From positions 62,001-126,000 of the forward strand of contig JAMHWF010000053.1 of the NCBI GenBank assembly GCA_035911095.1: a stretch of DNA of 64,000 nucleotides. The letters are read 5' to 3'. The translations under genes and the position numbers were made by a program. Below, piece after piece: positions 24,709-32,551 of this stretch (position 1 is the stretch's first letter; each line of letters opens with the position of its first letter). This DNA comes from JAMHWF01 sp035911095. GTDB lineage: Bacteria; Pseudomonadota; Gammaproteobacteria; Burkholderiales; Burkholderiaceae_C. The notes beneath the pieces are model-generated. The model saw only the letters and a list, made by a program, of their open reading frames with translations, did no database searches and was not told where the DNA came from.

Positions 24709-25737
24709 TCAGAGGCCCTTGGCCTTCAGGGTGGCATCGAGCCGGGGATACACACGGCGCGCATTGCCTTCGAACACCAGGTGGCGCTGCTCGTCGCTCA
24801 GCTGGGCGGTGGCGTCGATGTAGCGCCGCGTGTCGTCGTAATAGTGGCCGGTCGTGGGGTCGATGCCGCGCACCGCGCCGATCATTTCGCTGGCGAACAG
24901 GATGTTGCGCACCGGGATCACCCCGGTCAGCAGGTCGATGCCGGGCTGGTGGTAGACGCAGGTGTCGAAGTAGATGTTGTTCAGCAGATGCTCCTCGAGC
25001 AGCGGCTTCTTCATCTCCTGCGCCAGGCCGCGGAAGCGGCCCCAGTGGTACGGCACCGCGCCGCCGCCGTGCGGGATCACGAACTTCAGCGTCGGGAAGT
25101 CCTTGAACAGGTCGCCCTGCAGACACTGCATGAAGGCCGTCGTGTCGGCGTTCAGGTAGTGCGCGCCGGTGGTGTGGAAGCAGGCGTTGCAGCTGGTGCT
25201 GACATGGACCATCGCCGGGAGGTCGTGCTCCACCATCTTTTCGTAGATCGGGTACCAGTGGCGGTCGGTCAGCGGCGGGCTGGTCCAGTGGCCGCCCGAG
25301 GGGTCGGGGTTCAGGTTGAGGCCGACGAAGCCGTACTCGCGCACACAGCGCTCGAGCTCGGGGATGCAGGTCTTCGGGTCGACGCCCGGGCTCTGCGGCA
25401 GCATCGCCGCGCCGATGAAGTGGTCGGGGAACAGCCGGCTCACCCGGTGGCACAGCTCGTTGCAAATCGCGGCCCAGGTGCTCGAGACCTCGAAGTCGCC
25501 GATGTGGTGGGCCATGAAACTGGCGCGCGGGCTGAAGATCGTCAGGTCGCAGCCGCGCTCCTTCATCAGGCGCAGCTGGTTCTGCTCGATCGACTCGCGC
25601 AGCTCGTCGTCGCTGATCCGCAGGTCGGCCACGCGCGGCCGTGCCGAGGGGTTGCCGAGGGCGGCGACCTGGGCGTTGCGCCAAGCCTCCAGCGCCTTCG
25701 GGGCGGTGGTGTAGTGCCCGTGGCAGTCGATGATCAT
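24709..25737 (-). CDS. ligJ: 4-oxalomesaconate hydratase
   Basis: A 342-residue amidohydrolase-superfamily protein matching LigJ/PmdE. The metal-binding DCHGHYTT is at residues 4-11, with further ligands in MVHVSTSC and VIPHGGGAVPYHWGRF, and an acidic residue in ILFASEMIG. It adds water to 4-oxalomesaconate to give 4-carboxy-4-hydroxy-2-oxoadipate, the substrate of LigK encoded next. Normal length. The amidohydrolase fold could be mistaken for the LigI pyrone hydrolase, but the N-terminal and central sequences fit LigJ. Confidence 0.92.
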   Translation of the reverse strand: MIIDCHGHYTTAPKALEAWRNAQVAALGNPSARPRVADLRISDDELRESIEQNQLRLMKERGCDLTIFSPRASFMAHHIGDFEVSSTWAAICNELCHRVSRLFPDHFIGAAMLPQSPGVDPKTCIPELERCVREYGFVGLNLNPDPSGGHWTSPPLTDRHWYPIYEKMVEHDLPAMVHVSTSCNACFHTTGAHYLNADTTAFMQCLQGDLFKDFPTLKFVIPHGGGAVPYHWGRFRGLAQEMKKPLLEEHLLNNIYFDTCVYHQPGIDLLTGVIPVRNILFASEMIGAVRGIDPTTGHYYDDTRRYIDATAQLSDEQRHLVFEGNARRVYPRLDATLKAKGL

Positions 25738-25792
25738 GAGTCGTCTCCGAAGTGTGAAAGGCAGGCGCGGGGTTCCACGCCGGCCCGTGGTC

Positions 25793-26485
25793 TCACGCGG
25801 GCGTCATGCCCTGAGCCCGCTTGGCCGGTGCGGCGGCATCGGAGGCCATGAACGCCAGCAGCCGGCGTGCAGCCGCCGCCTGCGGCGAACCGGCGACGAC
25901 GCCGCCCGAGAAGGTGGTGACGATCTGCACCGCCGGCGGCAGCGGACCGAGGACCCGGATGCCATCGACATGCAGCAGCTCGCTCAGCTGCTGGAAGCCC
26001 AGTGCCACCTGCCCCGCTGCCACCAGCGACCCCACCGGCACGCCCGGTGGCGCCTGCACCAGGCGCGACCGCAGCTGCTCGGCCAGGCCCCAGCGCTCGA
26101 ACAGCGCCAGCAGCGCCACGCCGCTCGGCCCGGTGGAAACGCCCAGCGTCGGCGCCGCCTGCACCGCCGCGCGCAGCGCGGCCTCGGAGCCCAGGTCGGG
26201 CGCCGGGCGGCCGCTGCGCACCGCGACGGCGACGCCCGAGTCCATCAGGTCGACCCGGCTGCCCGCCTCGACGCGCCCGGCCGCTTCGAGCCGGTCGATC
26301 GCCTCGGCGGCGAGGAACACGACGTCCCAGGGCTCGCCGGCCTGCACGCGCCGGGCCGCGTCCACGCCGCCCATCGACTCGATCTCGACCGCCTCGCCGC
26401 CTTCGGCCTGCCAGGCCCGCGCCAGGTCGGCCAACACGAGCCGGGTGGCCTGCGACGAAATGCCTCGCAGGCCCGGCTCAGCCAT
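25793..26485 (-). CDS. ModA-like solute-binding protein without signal peptide
   Basis: A 230-residue protein resembling type II periplasmic solute-binding proteins such as ModA: LVLADLARAWQAEGGEAVEI, the AGEPWDVVFLAAEAIDRLEA motif typical of molybdate-binding proteins, and TLGVSTGPSGVALLALFERW. No signal peptide precedes it, and no permease or ATPase gene is nearby, so it may act in the cytoplasm as a ligand sensor. The ATG at 26485 overlaps the NTF2-like gene by 8 bases. An upstream in-frame extension would run antisense-like through that gene and is rejected. Confidence 0.75.
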   Translation of the reverse strand: MAEPGLRGISSQATRLVLADLARAWQAEGGEAVEIESMGGVDAARRVQAGEPWDVVFLAAEAIDRLEAAGRVEAGSRVDLMDSGVAVAVRSGRPAPDLGSEAALRAAVQAAPTLGVSTGPSGVALLALFERWGLAEQLRSRLVQAPPGVPVGSLVAAGQVALGFQQLSELLHVDGIRVLGPLPPAVQIVTTFSGGVVAGSPQAAAARRLLAFMASDAAAPAKRAQGMTPA

Positions 26486-26921
26486 CGCGGTGCAGCACGA
26501 AGCGCGCTTCGCGGCGCGCGATCTGCCAACGGCTCTCGGCGTCGCAGCTGAACTCGTCGTCGAACTCGCCGACCATCTGGCGCGCCTGCGCCGGGCGCCC
26601 CGCGGGGCCGGCCGGGTCGCCTTCGGCACCCGACCACAGCAGCACGTAGCTGCGCGCCTGCGCGCGGCCGGGCTCGCCGAGCTCGACCAGCGTGTTGGTC
26701 ACCAGGTGCCGGGTGATGCGGTCGGCCGGGCGCTGCGCGTACGCGCCCAGGATCGCCGCGCGGCCCTGCAGCGGCTGGGCATTGGGCCGCACGAGCACCG
26801 CGTCCTCGGCGAACAGCTGCGACAGCGCCTGCGCGTCGCCGGCATCGGCGCAGGCCGCGGCGCGCAGCACCAGGTCACGGCAGGCCTGCTGCGCCAGCAG
26901 GCGCTCGATCGGTTGCCACAT
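26478..26921 (-). CDS. NTF2/SnoaL-like protein, first gene of the lower lig unit
   Basis: A 147-residue single-domain alpha+beta-barrel protein (CADAGDAQALSQLFAEDAVL, GRAAILGAYAQRPADR, and the strand RSYVLLWSG). The NTF2 fold hosts ketosteroid isomerases, SnoaL cyclases and small subunits of ring-hydroxylating dioxygenases. The ATG at 26921 has GAGGAG 6 bases upstream; an alternative ATG at 26954 has a poorer site. It leads the unit NTF2, solute-binding, ligJ, ligK, DUF1932, ligC and is transcribed away from lysR. An isomerase role in the pathway is possible but unproven. Confidence 0.75.
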   Translation of the reverse strand: MWQPIERLLAQQACRDLVLRAAACADAGDAQALSQLFAEDAVLVRPNAQPLQGRAAILGAYAQRPADRITRHLVTNTLVELGEPGRAQARSYVLLWSGAEGDPAGPAGRPAQARQMVGEFDDEFSCDAESRWQIARREARFVLHRDG

Positions 26922-27095
26922 CGTTGTCTCCTCGGTTCCCTGTTGCGTGGTCATCGGCTCGCGACCTTCCGGACCGCCTGGAGCATTCCATGAAGCCCTG
27001 GCGCAGGCCAATGCCCGGGGTCCGCCGATTGATGCGTTTTGCTTATGGGACAATCCGCGGGCTGTCGGCCCCCTCGCAGCGCGGAGTCAAGCCCC
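26922..27095. promoter_or_regulatory. Divergent control region between lysR and the lower lig operon
   Basis: The gap between the two oppositely directed genes. Bases 27028-27054 form an A+T-rich island (ATTGATGCGTTTTGCTTATG and then GGACAAT) flanked by ATTG/CAAT, unlike the G+C-rich flanks. GACAAT at 27049-27054 could be a -10 element. This is the likely binding area of the LysR-type regulator and the promoter zone for both units; precise boxes cannot be fixed by eye. Confidence 0.45.
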
Positions 27096-28394
27096 TTGCG
27101 CACGGACGCCCCCTCCCCGGCCTGGCAAGACGCGTTCTCAGCGGACGCCGTGCAGTTCCCGCCGCTGGCCAACCACCTGCGCGCGATGCGTGCGCTGCTG
27201 GCCGTGGTGCAGCACGGCAGCACCGTGCAGGCCGCGGCGGCCATCCACCTTTCGCAGCCGGCGGTCGCCCGCTCGGTGATGCAGCTGGAGCAGGCCTGCG
27301 GCGTGCCGCTCTTCACCCGCGCCAGCCGCGGCATGCTGCCGACCGCGCCGGGCAGCCTGATCGCCGCGCGCATCGAGACGCTGCTGCAGCACCTGTCCGG
27401 TGGCGCCAGCGAGGCCTTTGCCGCGGCGGCGGCGAGCGAGCGCGGCCACACGGTGCCGGCCCGCTTCCCGGCCGTGGTCGGGCCGAGCCAGCTGCGGGCA
27501 CTGGTCACGATCGCCCTCTGCGGCAGCGAGGCCAAGGCCGCGGGCTGGCTGGGCGTGAGCCAGCCGGCGGTGCACGCCGCGCTGCAGGGGCTGGAGGCGC
27601 TGATGGGCCTGCGCCTCTTCCACAAGCTGCCGCTCGGGACCCGGCTGACGCCGGCGGGCGAGGCACTCTTGCGCCGCGTCAAGCTGGCGCTGGCCGAGAT
27701 CCGTGGCATGGAAGGCGACATCGCCGCCTGGCGCGGCGACATCCGCGGACGGGTCGTGGTCGGCATGCTGCCGCTGTCGGTGCCGATCTTCCTGCCGCGC
27801 GCGGTCGACGCGCTGGCCGCGAAGCACCCGGACATCGAGATCCGGATCGTCGACGGCACCTACGAGAGCCTGATGCGCCACCTGCTGAGCGCCGACGTCG
27901 ATGCGATCGCCGGCGCGCTGCGCGCCGATGCGCCCGCCGACGAGGTGCAGCAGTTGCACCTGTTCGACGACGACCTGGTCGTGATCGCCCGCGCGAACCA
28001 CCCGTCGCTCGCCCGCCGCTCGCTCACGCTGGCCGACCTGCTCGGCTGGGACTGGGTCACGCCGCTGCCCGGCACGCCGGCCGACCATGCGCTGCGCCGC
28101 CTGTTCGAGGCCCAGGGCCTGCCGCCGCCGCGCGGCAGCCTGCGCGCCAGCAGCCCGGCGATGACGCTGTCCTTCGTCGTGCAGACGGACCGCCTCGCCC
28201 TCGCCTCGCGCGGCCATGCGCTGCTCGACGAGTTCGGCGGCCGGCTCGCGATCGTGCCGCTCGCGCTGCCGTCGACGCGCCGGCAGATCGGCCTCGCGAC
28301 GCGCGCGGTCGGCACCCCGCCGCAGGACCTGCAGCTCTTCCTGCAGGCCTGCCGCGAGGTGGCCGCTTCATTGGCCGCCTCAGTGGCTGCCTAG
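27096..28394 (+). CDS. LysR-type regulator with two tandem HTH domains
   Basis: A protein of 432 residues, about 120 longer than normal LysR proteins. The first winged HTH is at about residues 20-85 (AAAAIHLSQPAVARSVMQLE, TRASRGMLPTAPG). A second complete HTH follows at about residues 130-195 (AAGWLGVSQPAVHAALQGLE, HKLPLGTRLTPAGEALL), then the substrate-binding domain (GRVVVGMLPLSVPIFLPRAV). It very probably senses a pathway intermediate and controls the divergent lig genes. Start uncertain: TTG 27096 has GGAG 9 bases upstream; ATG 27045 is in frame but lies within an A+T-rich promoter-like stretch and has no ribosome site. Confidence 0.85.
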   Translation: MRTDAPSPAWQDAFSADAVQFPPLANHLRAMRALLAVVQHGSTVQAAAAIHLSQPAVARSVMQLEQACGVPLFTRASRGMLPTAPGSLIAARIETLLQHLSGGASEAFAAAAASERGHTVPARFPAVVGPSQLRALVTIALCGSEAKAAGWLGVSQPAVHAALQGLEALMGLRLFHKLPLGTRLTPAGEALLRRVKLALAEIRGMEGDIAAWRGDIRGRVVVGMLPLSVPIFLPRAVDALAAKHPDIEIRIVDGTYESLMRHLLSADVDAIAGALRADAPADEVQQLHLFDDDLVVIARANHPSLARRSLTLADLLGWDWVTPLPGTPADHALRRLFEAQGLPPPRGSLRASSPAMTLSFVVQTDRLALASRGHALLDEFGGRLAIVPLALPSTRRQIGLATRAVGTPPQDLQLFLQACREVAASLAASVAA

Positions 28395-29108
28395 GGCCTC
28401 GAGCGCCATCCATTCGCGCAGCGCCCGCGAGACGGCCTGCGGCTGCTCCATCGTCGTCATGTGGCCGCTGTCCTCGATCACCACGAGGCGCGAGCCGGGG
28501 CAGAGCTCCTGCATGCGCTCGTGGCGCGAGAGCGGGCTCCACAGGTCCTCGCGGCCGCAGGCGAGCAGCGTCGGGCAGCGCAGCCCGGCCAGCACCTCGC
28601 CCGCGTCGGGGCGGTCGAGCAGCGCCTGGATCTGCGCCGCGAACACCGCCGGGCTGCGACGCTCGATCATGTCCAGGATCTCGTCGAACAGCGGCGTGTC
28701 CAGGCACTGCGGGTGCACCATGCCGCGCGCCCAGGCCCGGCCCATGTGGCGCATGCCGTGCTGTCGCGCCGTCTGCAGCAGCAGCATGCGCTTGTCGTGC
28801 TCCTGCCGGCCGGCCGGGCCGTCGGGCAGCGGGTCGGTGCCGGTGTCCAGCAGGGCCATGCGCTGCACGCGCTCCGGCGCGAGGCGGGCGATCTCCAGGG
28901 CGACGCGGCCGCCCATCGAGTGGCCCACCACCGACACGCGCGCGGCCGGCAGCGCGGCCAGCACGCCGCGCGCCATCTCGGTCACCGAGTCGCACTCGCC
29001 GTAGGACGGCACGACGCAGTCGGCGAAGGCCAGCGCCTCGCACTGGTCGCGCCAGACCACCTCGTCGCAGAGCAGGCCCGGCAGCAGCACGACGCAGGGC
29101 CGGCTCAT
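28380..29108 (-). CDS. Alpha/beta hydrolase in the lig cluster
   Basis: A 242-residue alpha/beta-hydrolase. The nucleophile elbow is VVGHSMGGRVAL (Ser near residue 84), the oxyanion strand is VVLLPGLLCD, the acid is in LLACGREDLWSPLS, and the His is in VIEDSGHMTTMEQP. The related family includes MhpC/PcaD-type ester, lactone and C-C hydrolases. It is the last gene of the upper unit after ligAB, 73 bases downstream, and its 3' end overlaps the convergent lysR gene by 15 bases. A lactonase role on 2-pyrone-4,6-dicarboxylate would fit its position but is only an inference. Confidence 0.82.
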   Translation of the reverse strand: MSRPCVVLLPGLLCDEVVWRDQCEALAFADCVVPSYGECDSVTEMARGVLAALPAARVSVVGHSMGGRVALEIARLAPERVQRMALLDTGTDPLPDGPAGRQEHDKRMLLLQTARQHGMRHMGRAWARGMVHPQCLDTPLFDEILDMIERRSPAVFAAQIQALLDRPDAGEVLAGLRCPTLLACGREDLWSPLSRHERMQELCPGSRLVVIEDSGHMTTMEQPQAVSRALREWMALEALGSH

Positions 29109-29181
29109 CGCCGGGCCTCGCGCGCACGGAGGGTCCGTCGAAGTCGAGGGCCGAGGGACGGGCGGAGGGACATCTGCTGCC

Positions 29182-30048
29182 TCATGCGTCCTCCAGGATC
29201 AGATGGCCGACGGCGGTGTTCGACGCCGGCACGTGATAGAAGCGGTGCCGCACCCGGGGCGGCGCGCCGCCCGCGACATCGGCCATCGCGCCGCGGGCGA
29301 TCAGCCACATCACCAGCTCGGCGCCCTCCGAGCCCGACTCGCGCAGGTACTCGACATAGGGCATCTCGGCCAGCGCGGCGGGCGCGTCGATCAGCCGGTC
29401 GAGGAAGCGGTTGTCCCACTCCCGGTTGATCAGCCCGGCGCGCGCGCCCTGCAGCTGGTGGCTCATGCCGCCGGTGCCCCAGACCTGCACGTTGAGCGGC
29501 TCGTCGTAGCACTCGACCGCGCGACGCAGCGCCTGGCCGAGCTGGAAGCAGCGCCGGCCGGAGGGCATCGGGTACTGCACGACGTTGACCGCGATCGGGA
29601 TCACGGCGAACGGCCAGGCCTCACGCTTCGGGTCCAGCGGGCCGCACATCAGCGACAGCGGCACCGTGAGGCCGTGGTCGACGTCCATGCGGTTGACCAG
29701 CGTCAGGTCGAAGTCCTGCTGGATCACGCTCTGCGCGATGTGCGCGGAGAGTTCCTGATGGCCGAGCACCGGCGGCACCGGCCGCGGGCCCCAGCCCTCG
29801 TCGGCGGGCTCGAACCGGGCCGCGGTGCCGATCGCGAAGGTCGGGATGATCTCGAGGCTGAAGGCCGTGGCGTGGTCGTTGTAGACGAGCAGCACGACGT
29901 CGGGCCGGTGGTCCTTCATCCAGCGGCGCGAGGCCTCGTAGCCCTCGAACAGCGGCTTCCAGTACGGCTCGCCGGTCTTGCCCAGGTCGAGGGCGGCGCC
30001 GATCGCCGGCACGTGCGAGGTGTAGACGGAGGCGGTGATCCGGGCCAT
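29182..30048 (-). CDS. ligB: Protocatechuate 4,5-dioxygenase beta (catalytic) subunit
   Basis: A 288-residue class III extradiol dioxygenase matching LigB/PmdB. Iron ligands are in the N-terminal VYTSHVPAIG (H12) and VYNDHATAFS (His near residue 59), with the Glu later; the catalytic-base His is in VWGTGGMSHQLQG. It cleaves protocatechuate next to its hydroxyls using Fe(II) and O2, giving 4-carboxy-2-hydroxymuconate-6-semialdehyde. The start is one base after the ligA stop, and AGGAAGA in the ligA end provides the ribosome site. Confidence 0.93.
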   Translation of the reverse strand: MARITASVYTSHVPAIGAALDLGKTGEPYWKPLFEGYEASRRWMKDHRPDVVLLVYNDHATAFSLEIIPTFAIGTAARFEPADEGWGPRPVPPVLGHQELSAHIAQSVIQQDFDLTLVNRMDVDHGLTVPLSLMCGPLDPKREAWPFAVIPIAVNVVQYPMPSGRRCFQLGQALRRAVECYDEPLNVQVWGTGGMSHQLQGARAGLINREWDNRFLDRLIDAPAALAEMPYVEYLRESGSEGAELVMWLIARGAMADVAGGAPPRVRHRFYHVPASNTAVGHLILEDA

Positions 30049-30049
30049 G

Positions 30050-30457
30050 TCAGTTCTTCCTCCCTGCCCAGGCCGGCTCGTGCAGGTAGCGGTTGCCTTC
30101 GATCGGGCGGCCGCCGCGCAGCATCATCAGCCGGTACTCCTCCTCGCTCATGTCGGTCATCGTCGAGACCATGTTCTGCACGCTCACGCCGTCGGTGGCG
30201 CCGATCTTCACGAGGAAGTAGATGTTTCCGCCGAGCGCGATGCAGCGCGTCAGGTCGCGCGCGAGCACGGCCTGCTTCTGCGCCTCGCTCATCGCCCATT
30301 CGTCGAGGTACGCGCGCTCGTCGGCCTTGAACCGCGCGCGGTTCCCGGCCTTCATCAGCGACATGCAGAACTGGTTCAGCCAGTAGCCCTTGCGCGACTG
30401 CTCGGCGTCGAAGACGGTCGTTCCCGGCACGTCCAGATAGGGTTTGTCCAAGGCCAT
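30050..30457 (-). CDS. ligA: Protocatechuate 4,5-dioxygenase alpha subunit
   Basis: A 135-residue all-helical small subunit matching LigA/PmdA. YLDVPGTTVFDAEQSRKGYW and NQFCMSLMKAGNRARFK are typical; the subunit caps the active site of the beta chain. A few bases separate it from vanB upstream and one base from ligB downstream, so dioxygenase subunits are made in balanced amounts. Normal length. Confidence 0.93.
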   Translation of the reverse strand: MALDKPYLDVPGTTVFDAEQSRKGYWLNQFCMSLMKAGNRARFKADERAYLDEWAMSEAQKQAVLARDLTRCIALGGNIYFLVKIGATDGVSVQNMVSTMTDMSEEEYRLMMLRGGRPIEGNRYLHEPAWAGRKN

Positions 30458-30472
30458 GTCTCGGGCTCCGGG

Positions 30473-31435
30473 TCAGAGGTCCAGCACCAGCCGGGCCGAT
30501 TTCGCCCGCGAGCAGCAGGGCGTGAACTGGTCGTGGGCGGCCTGCTCTTCCGGCGTCAGGTACGAGTCGCGGTGGTCGACCTCGCCTTCGAGCACACGCG
30601 TCAGGCAGGTGCCGCACACGCCCTGCTCGCAGGACACCATCACCTCGACGCCGGCGTCCGACAGCGCCTGGTGCACCGTCTGGTCGTGGGCCACGGCGAT
30701 CACGCGCCCCGAGCTCGCGATCTGCACCTCGAAGGCCGCATCGCCGCCGCGCGGCCCGGCATCGGCGGCGAAGAACTCCCAGTGCAGCCGCGCCTCGTCC
30801 CAGGCGCGGGCCCGGGCCGTGCCGAGCACCGCGTCCATGTAACCCTTGGGGCCACAGACGTACAGGTGCGTGTCGGCGCCGGCGGCGGCGAGCACCGCAT
30901 CGATGTCCAGCCGCTGCGCCTCGGCGCCGTCGTCGAAGTGGAACTGCACGCTGGCCGCGAAGGGCGCGCTGCGGATGCGCTCGGCGAAGGCCATGCGCGC
31001 AGGCGAGCGGCAGGCGTAGTGCATCTCGAACGCGCCGCCCACCGCGGCCAGCCGCTCGGCCATGCAGAGGATCGGCGTCACGCCGATGCCGCCCGCCATC
31101 AGCAAATGGCGCGCGGCGCCGTGCGCCAGCCCGAAGTGGTTCTTCGGCGCGCTGATGCTCAGCGCCGTGCCCTCGTGCAGCGCGCTGTGCACCGCGGCCG
31201 AGCCGCCGCGCGAGGCCGGGTCGCGCAGCACCGCGATCTGGTAGCGGTGCGACTCGGCCGGGTCGTTGCACAGCGAGTACTGGCGCACGAAGCCGCCCGG
31301 CAGGTGGACGTCGACATGCGAGCCGGCCGAGAAGGCCGGCAGCGGCCGGCCGTCGACCGCCACCAGTTCGAGCGCGCAGATGTCCTCGGCCTCCTCGACC
31401 CGGCGCGCGACGCGCACCTGCAGCATGCCGCTCAT
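30473..31435 (-). CDS. vanB: Vanillate O-demethylase reductase subunit
   Basis: A 320-residue phthalate-dioxygenase-reductase type protein: FMN/NAD-binding domain (RQYSLCNDPAESHRY, LMAGGIGVTPILCMAERL) followed by a plant-type [2Fe-2S] ferredoxin domain with CEQGVCGTC near the C-terminus and a fourth Cys (CCSRAK). It passes electrons from NADH to VanA. The start overlaps the vanA stop by four bases. Together they turn vanillate into protocatechuate and formaldehyde, feeding ligAB encoded directly downstream. Confidence 0.9.
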   Translation of the reverse strand: MSGMLQVRVARRVEEAEDICALELVAVDGRPLPAFSAGSHVDVHLPGGFVRQYSLCNDPAESHRYQIAVLRDPASRGGSAAVHSALHEGTALSISAPKNHFGLAHGAARHLLMAGGIGVTPILCMAERLAAVGGAFEMHYACRSPARMAFAERIRSAPFAASVQFHFDDGAEAQRLDIDAVLAAAGADTHLYVCGPKGYMDAVLGTARARAWDEARLHWEFFAADAGPRGGDAAFEVQIASSGRVIAVAHDQTVHQALSDAGVEVMVSCEQGVCGTCLTRVLEGEVDHRDSYLTPEEQAAHDQFTPCCSRAKSARLVLDL

Positions 31436-32493
31436 TGCACGGCCTCCGCGGTGGTCGTCGCCTCGCGCTGCTGCGCGAGCAGGCGATCGATCACCCGGCG
31501 CGCCTGCACGCCGCCGGCGTCGATGTTGAGCATCAGCAGGCGGCGCTCGGGCCAGTGGGTCAGGTTGGACTGCTGGCGCTCGAGCACCTCGGTGTCCTCG
31601 GCGAACACCTTGCCCTGGCCTTCGCAGATCTGATCCGTCAGCGCGGCGTCCTCCGGCTTGAAGTGCCGCGCCATGCCCCAGAAGTAGTGGTGCGTGGTCT
31701 CGGTCTCGGGCGTGATGAAGTCGACCACGACCGAGTACACCTTCTTGTCGGCCGGCGCGCCGTAGCCGCCGTGCCCGGCCAGCGCGACGCCGACCTCGAT
31801 CATCACGTGGCTCGGCGGCTCGAAGTGGCAGATCTGCCAGCGGTCCACCGGCTGGTCGTCCGGCAGGCCGTTGCCGCGCAGCGCCATGCGCCAGAAGGGC
31901 GGCGCCTCCGGCAGGTTCTGCATGTGGCGGCTGGTCATGACGTGGTCGCCTTCGACCTTCGTCGTGCATGGAGTCTCGTCGATCTCCTTCTGGCCGATGC
32001 TGGTCGCGTGCACGTAGGTCTCGTGCGTCAGGTCCATCAGGTTGTCGATCATCAGCAGGTGGCTGGCCTTGATGCGGTAGTAGCCGCCGCCGTAGGCCCA
32101 CTCGGGGTGGTCCGCCCAGTGCAGGTTCGGGATCAGCGCCGGGTCGGCCTGCTCCTGGTCGCCCGGCCAGACCCAGATGAAGCCGTGGCGCTCGACGACC
32201 TCGAAGGTCCTGATCGAGGGGAAGCCGCGCACGCGCTGGCCCGGCATCGCGATGACCTTGCCGTCGCAGCCCATCTCCAGCCCGTGGTAGCCGCAGACCA
32301 GCTTGCCCTCGCAGACGTAGCCCAGCGACAGCGGCGCGCCGCGGTGCGGGCAGAAGTCCTCCACCGCGGCGAGGCGGCGGTCGGCCTGCCGGTAGAAGAC
32401 CATGCGCTCGTTGCAGATCGTGCGGCCGAGCGGCTTGACGTCGGACACCTCCTCGGACTTGGCGGCGACGTACCAGGTGTTGGTCAGGAACAT
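31432..32493 (-). CDS. vanA: Vanillate O-demethylase oxygenase subunit
   Basis: A 353-residue Rieske non-haem iron oxygenase. The Rieske cluster ligands are C48 and H50 (FCPHRGAPLSLG) and C67 and H70 (CGYHG). The mononuclear iron site is in DNLMDLTHETYVH (H157, H162). It removes the O-methyl group of vanillate. Located between the transporter gene and vanB in the direction of transcription. Confidence 0.92.
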   Translation of the reverse strand: MFLTNTWYVAAKSEEVSDVKPLGRTICNERMVFYRQADRRLAAVEDFCPHRGAPLSLGYVCEGKLVCGYHGLEMGCDGKVIAMPGQRVRGFPSIRTFEVVERHGFIWVWPGDQEQADPALIPNLHWADHPEWAYGGGYYRIKASHLLMIDNLMDLTHETYVHATSIGQKEIDETPCTTKVEGDHVMTSRHMQNLPEAPPFWRMALRGNGLPDDQPVDRWQICHFEPPSHVMIEVGVALAGHGGYGAPADKKVYSVVVDFITPETETTHHYFWGMARHFKPEDAALTDQICEGQGKVFAEDTEVLERQQSNLTHWPERRLLMLNIDAGGVQARRVIDRLLAQQREATTTAEAVQ

Positions 32494-32551
32494 GTTCGGC
32501 TTCTCAGTTGCGAGTTGCAGGAAGGGGACGGGCCGGCGACTGGCGCGGATG

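Noticed and set aside
24709..25737. Assignment of this amidohydrolase as the pyrone hydrolase LigI
   Set aside because: Length (342) and sequence segments such as DCHGHYTT and VIPHGGGAVPYHWGRF fit LigJ; LigI is shorter with a different N-terminal motif (DAHCHVFGP).
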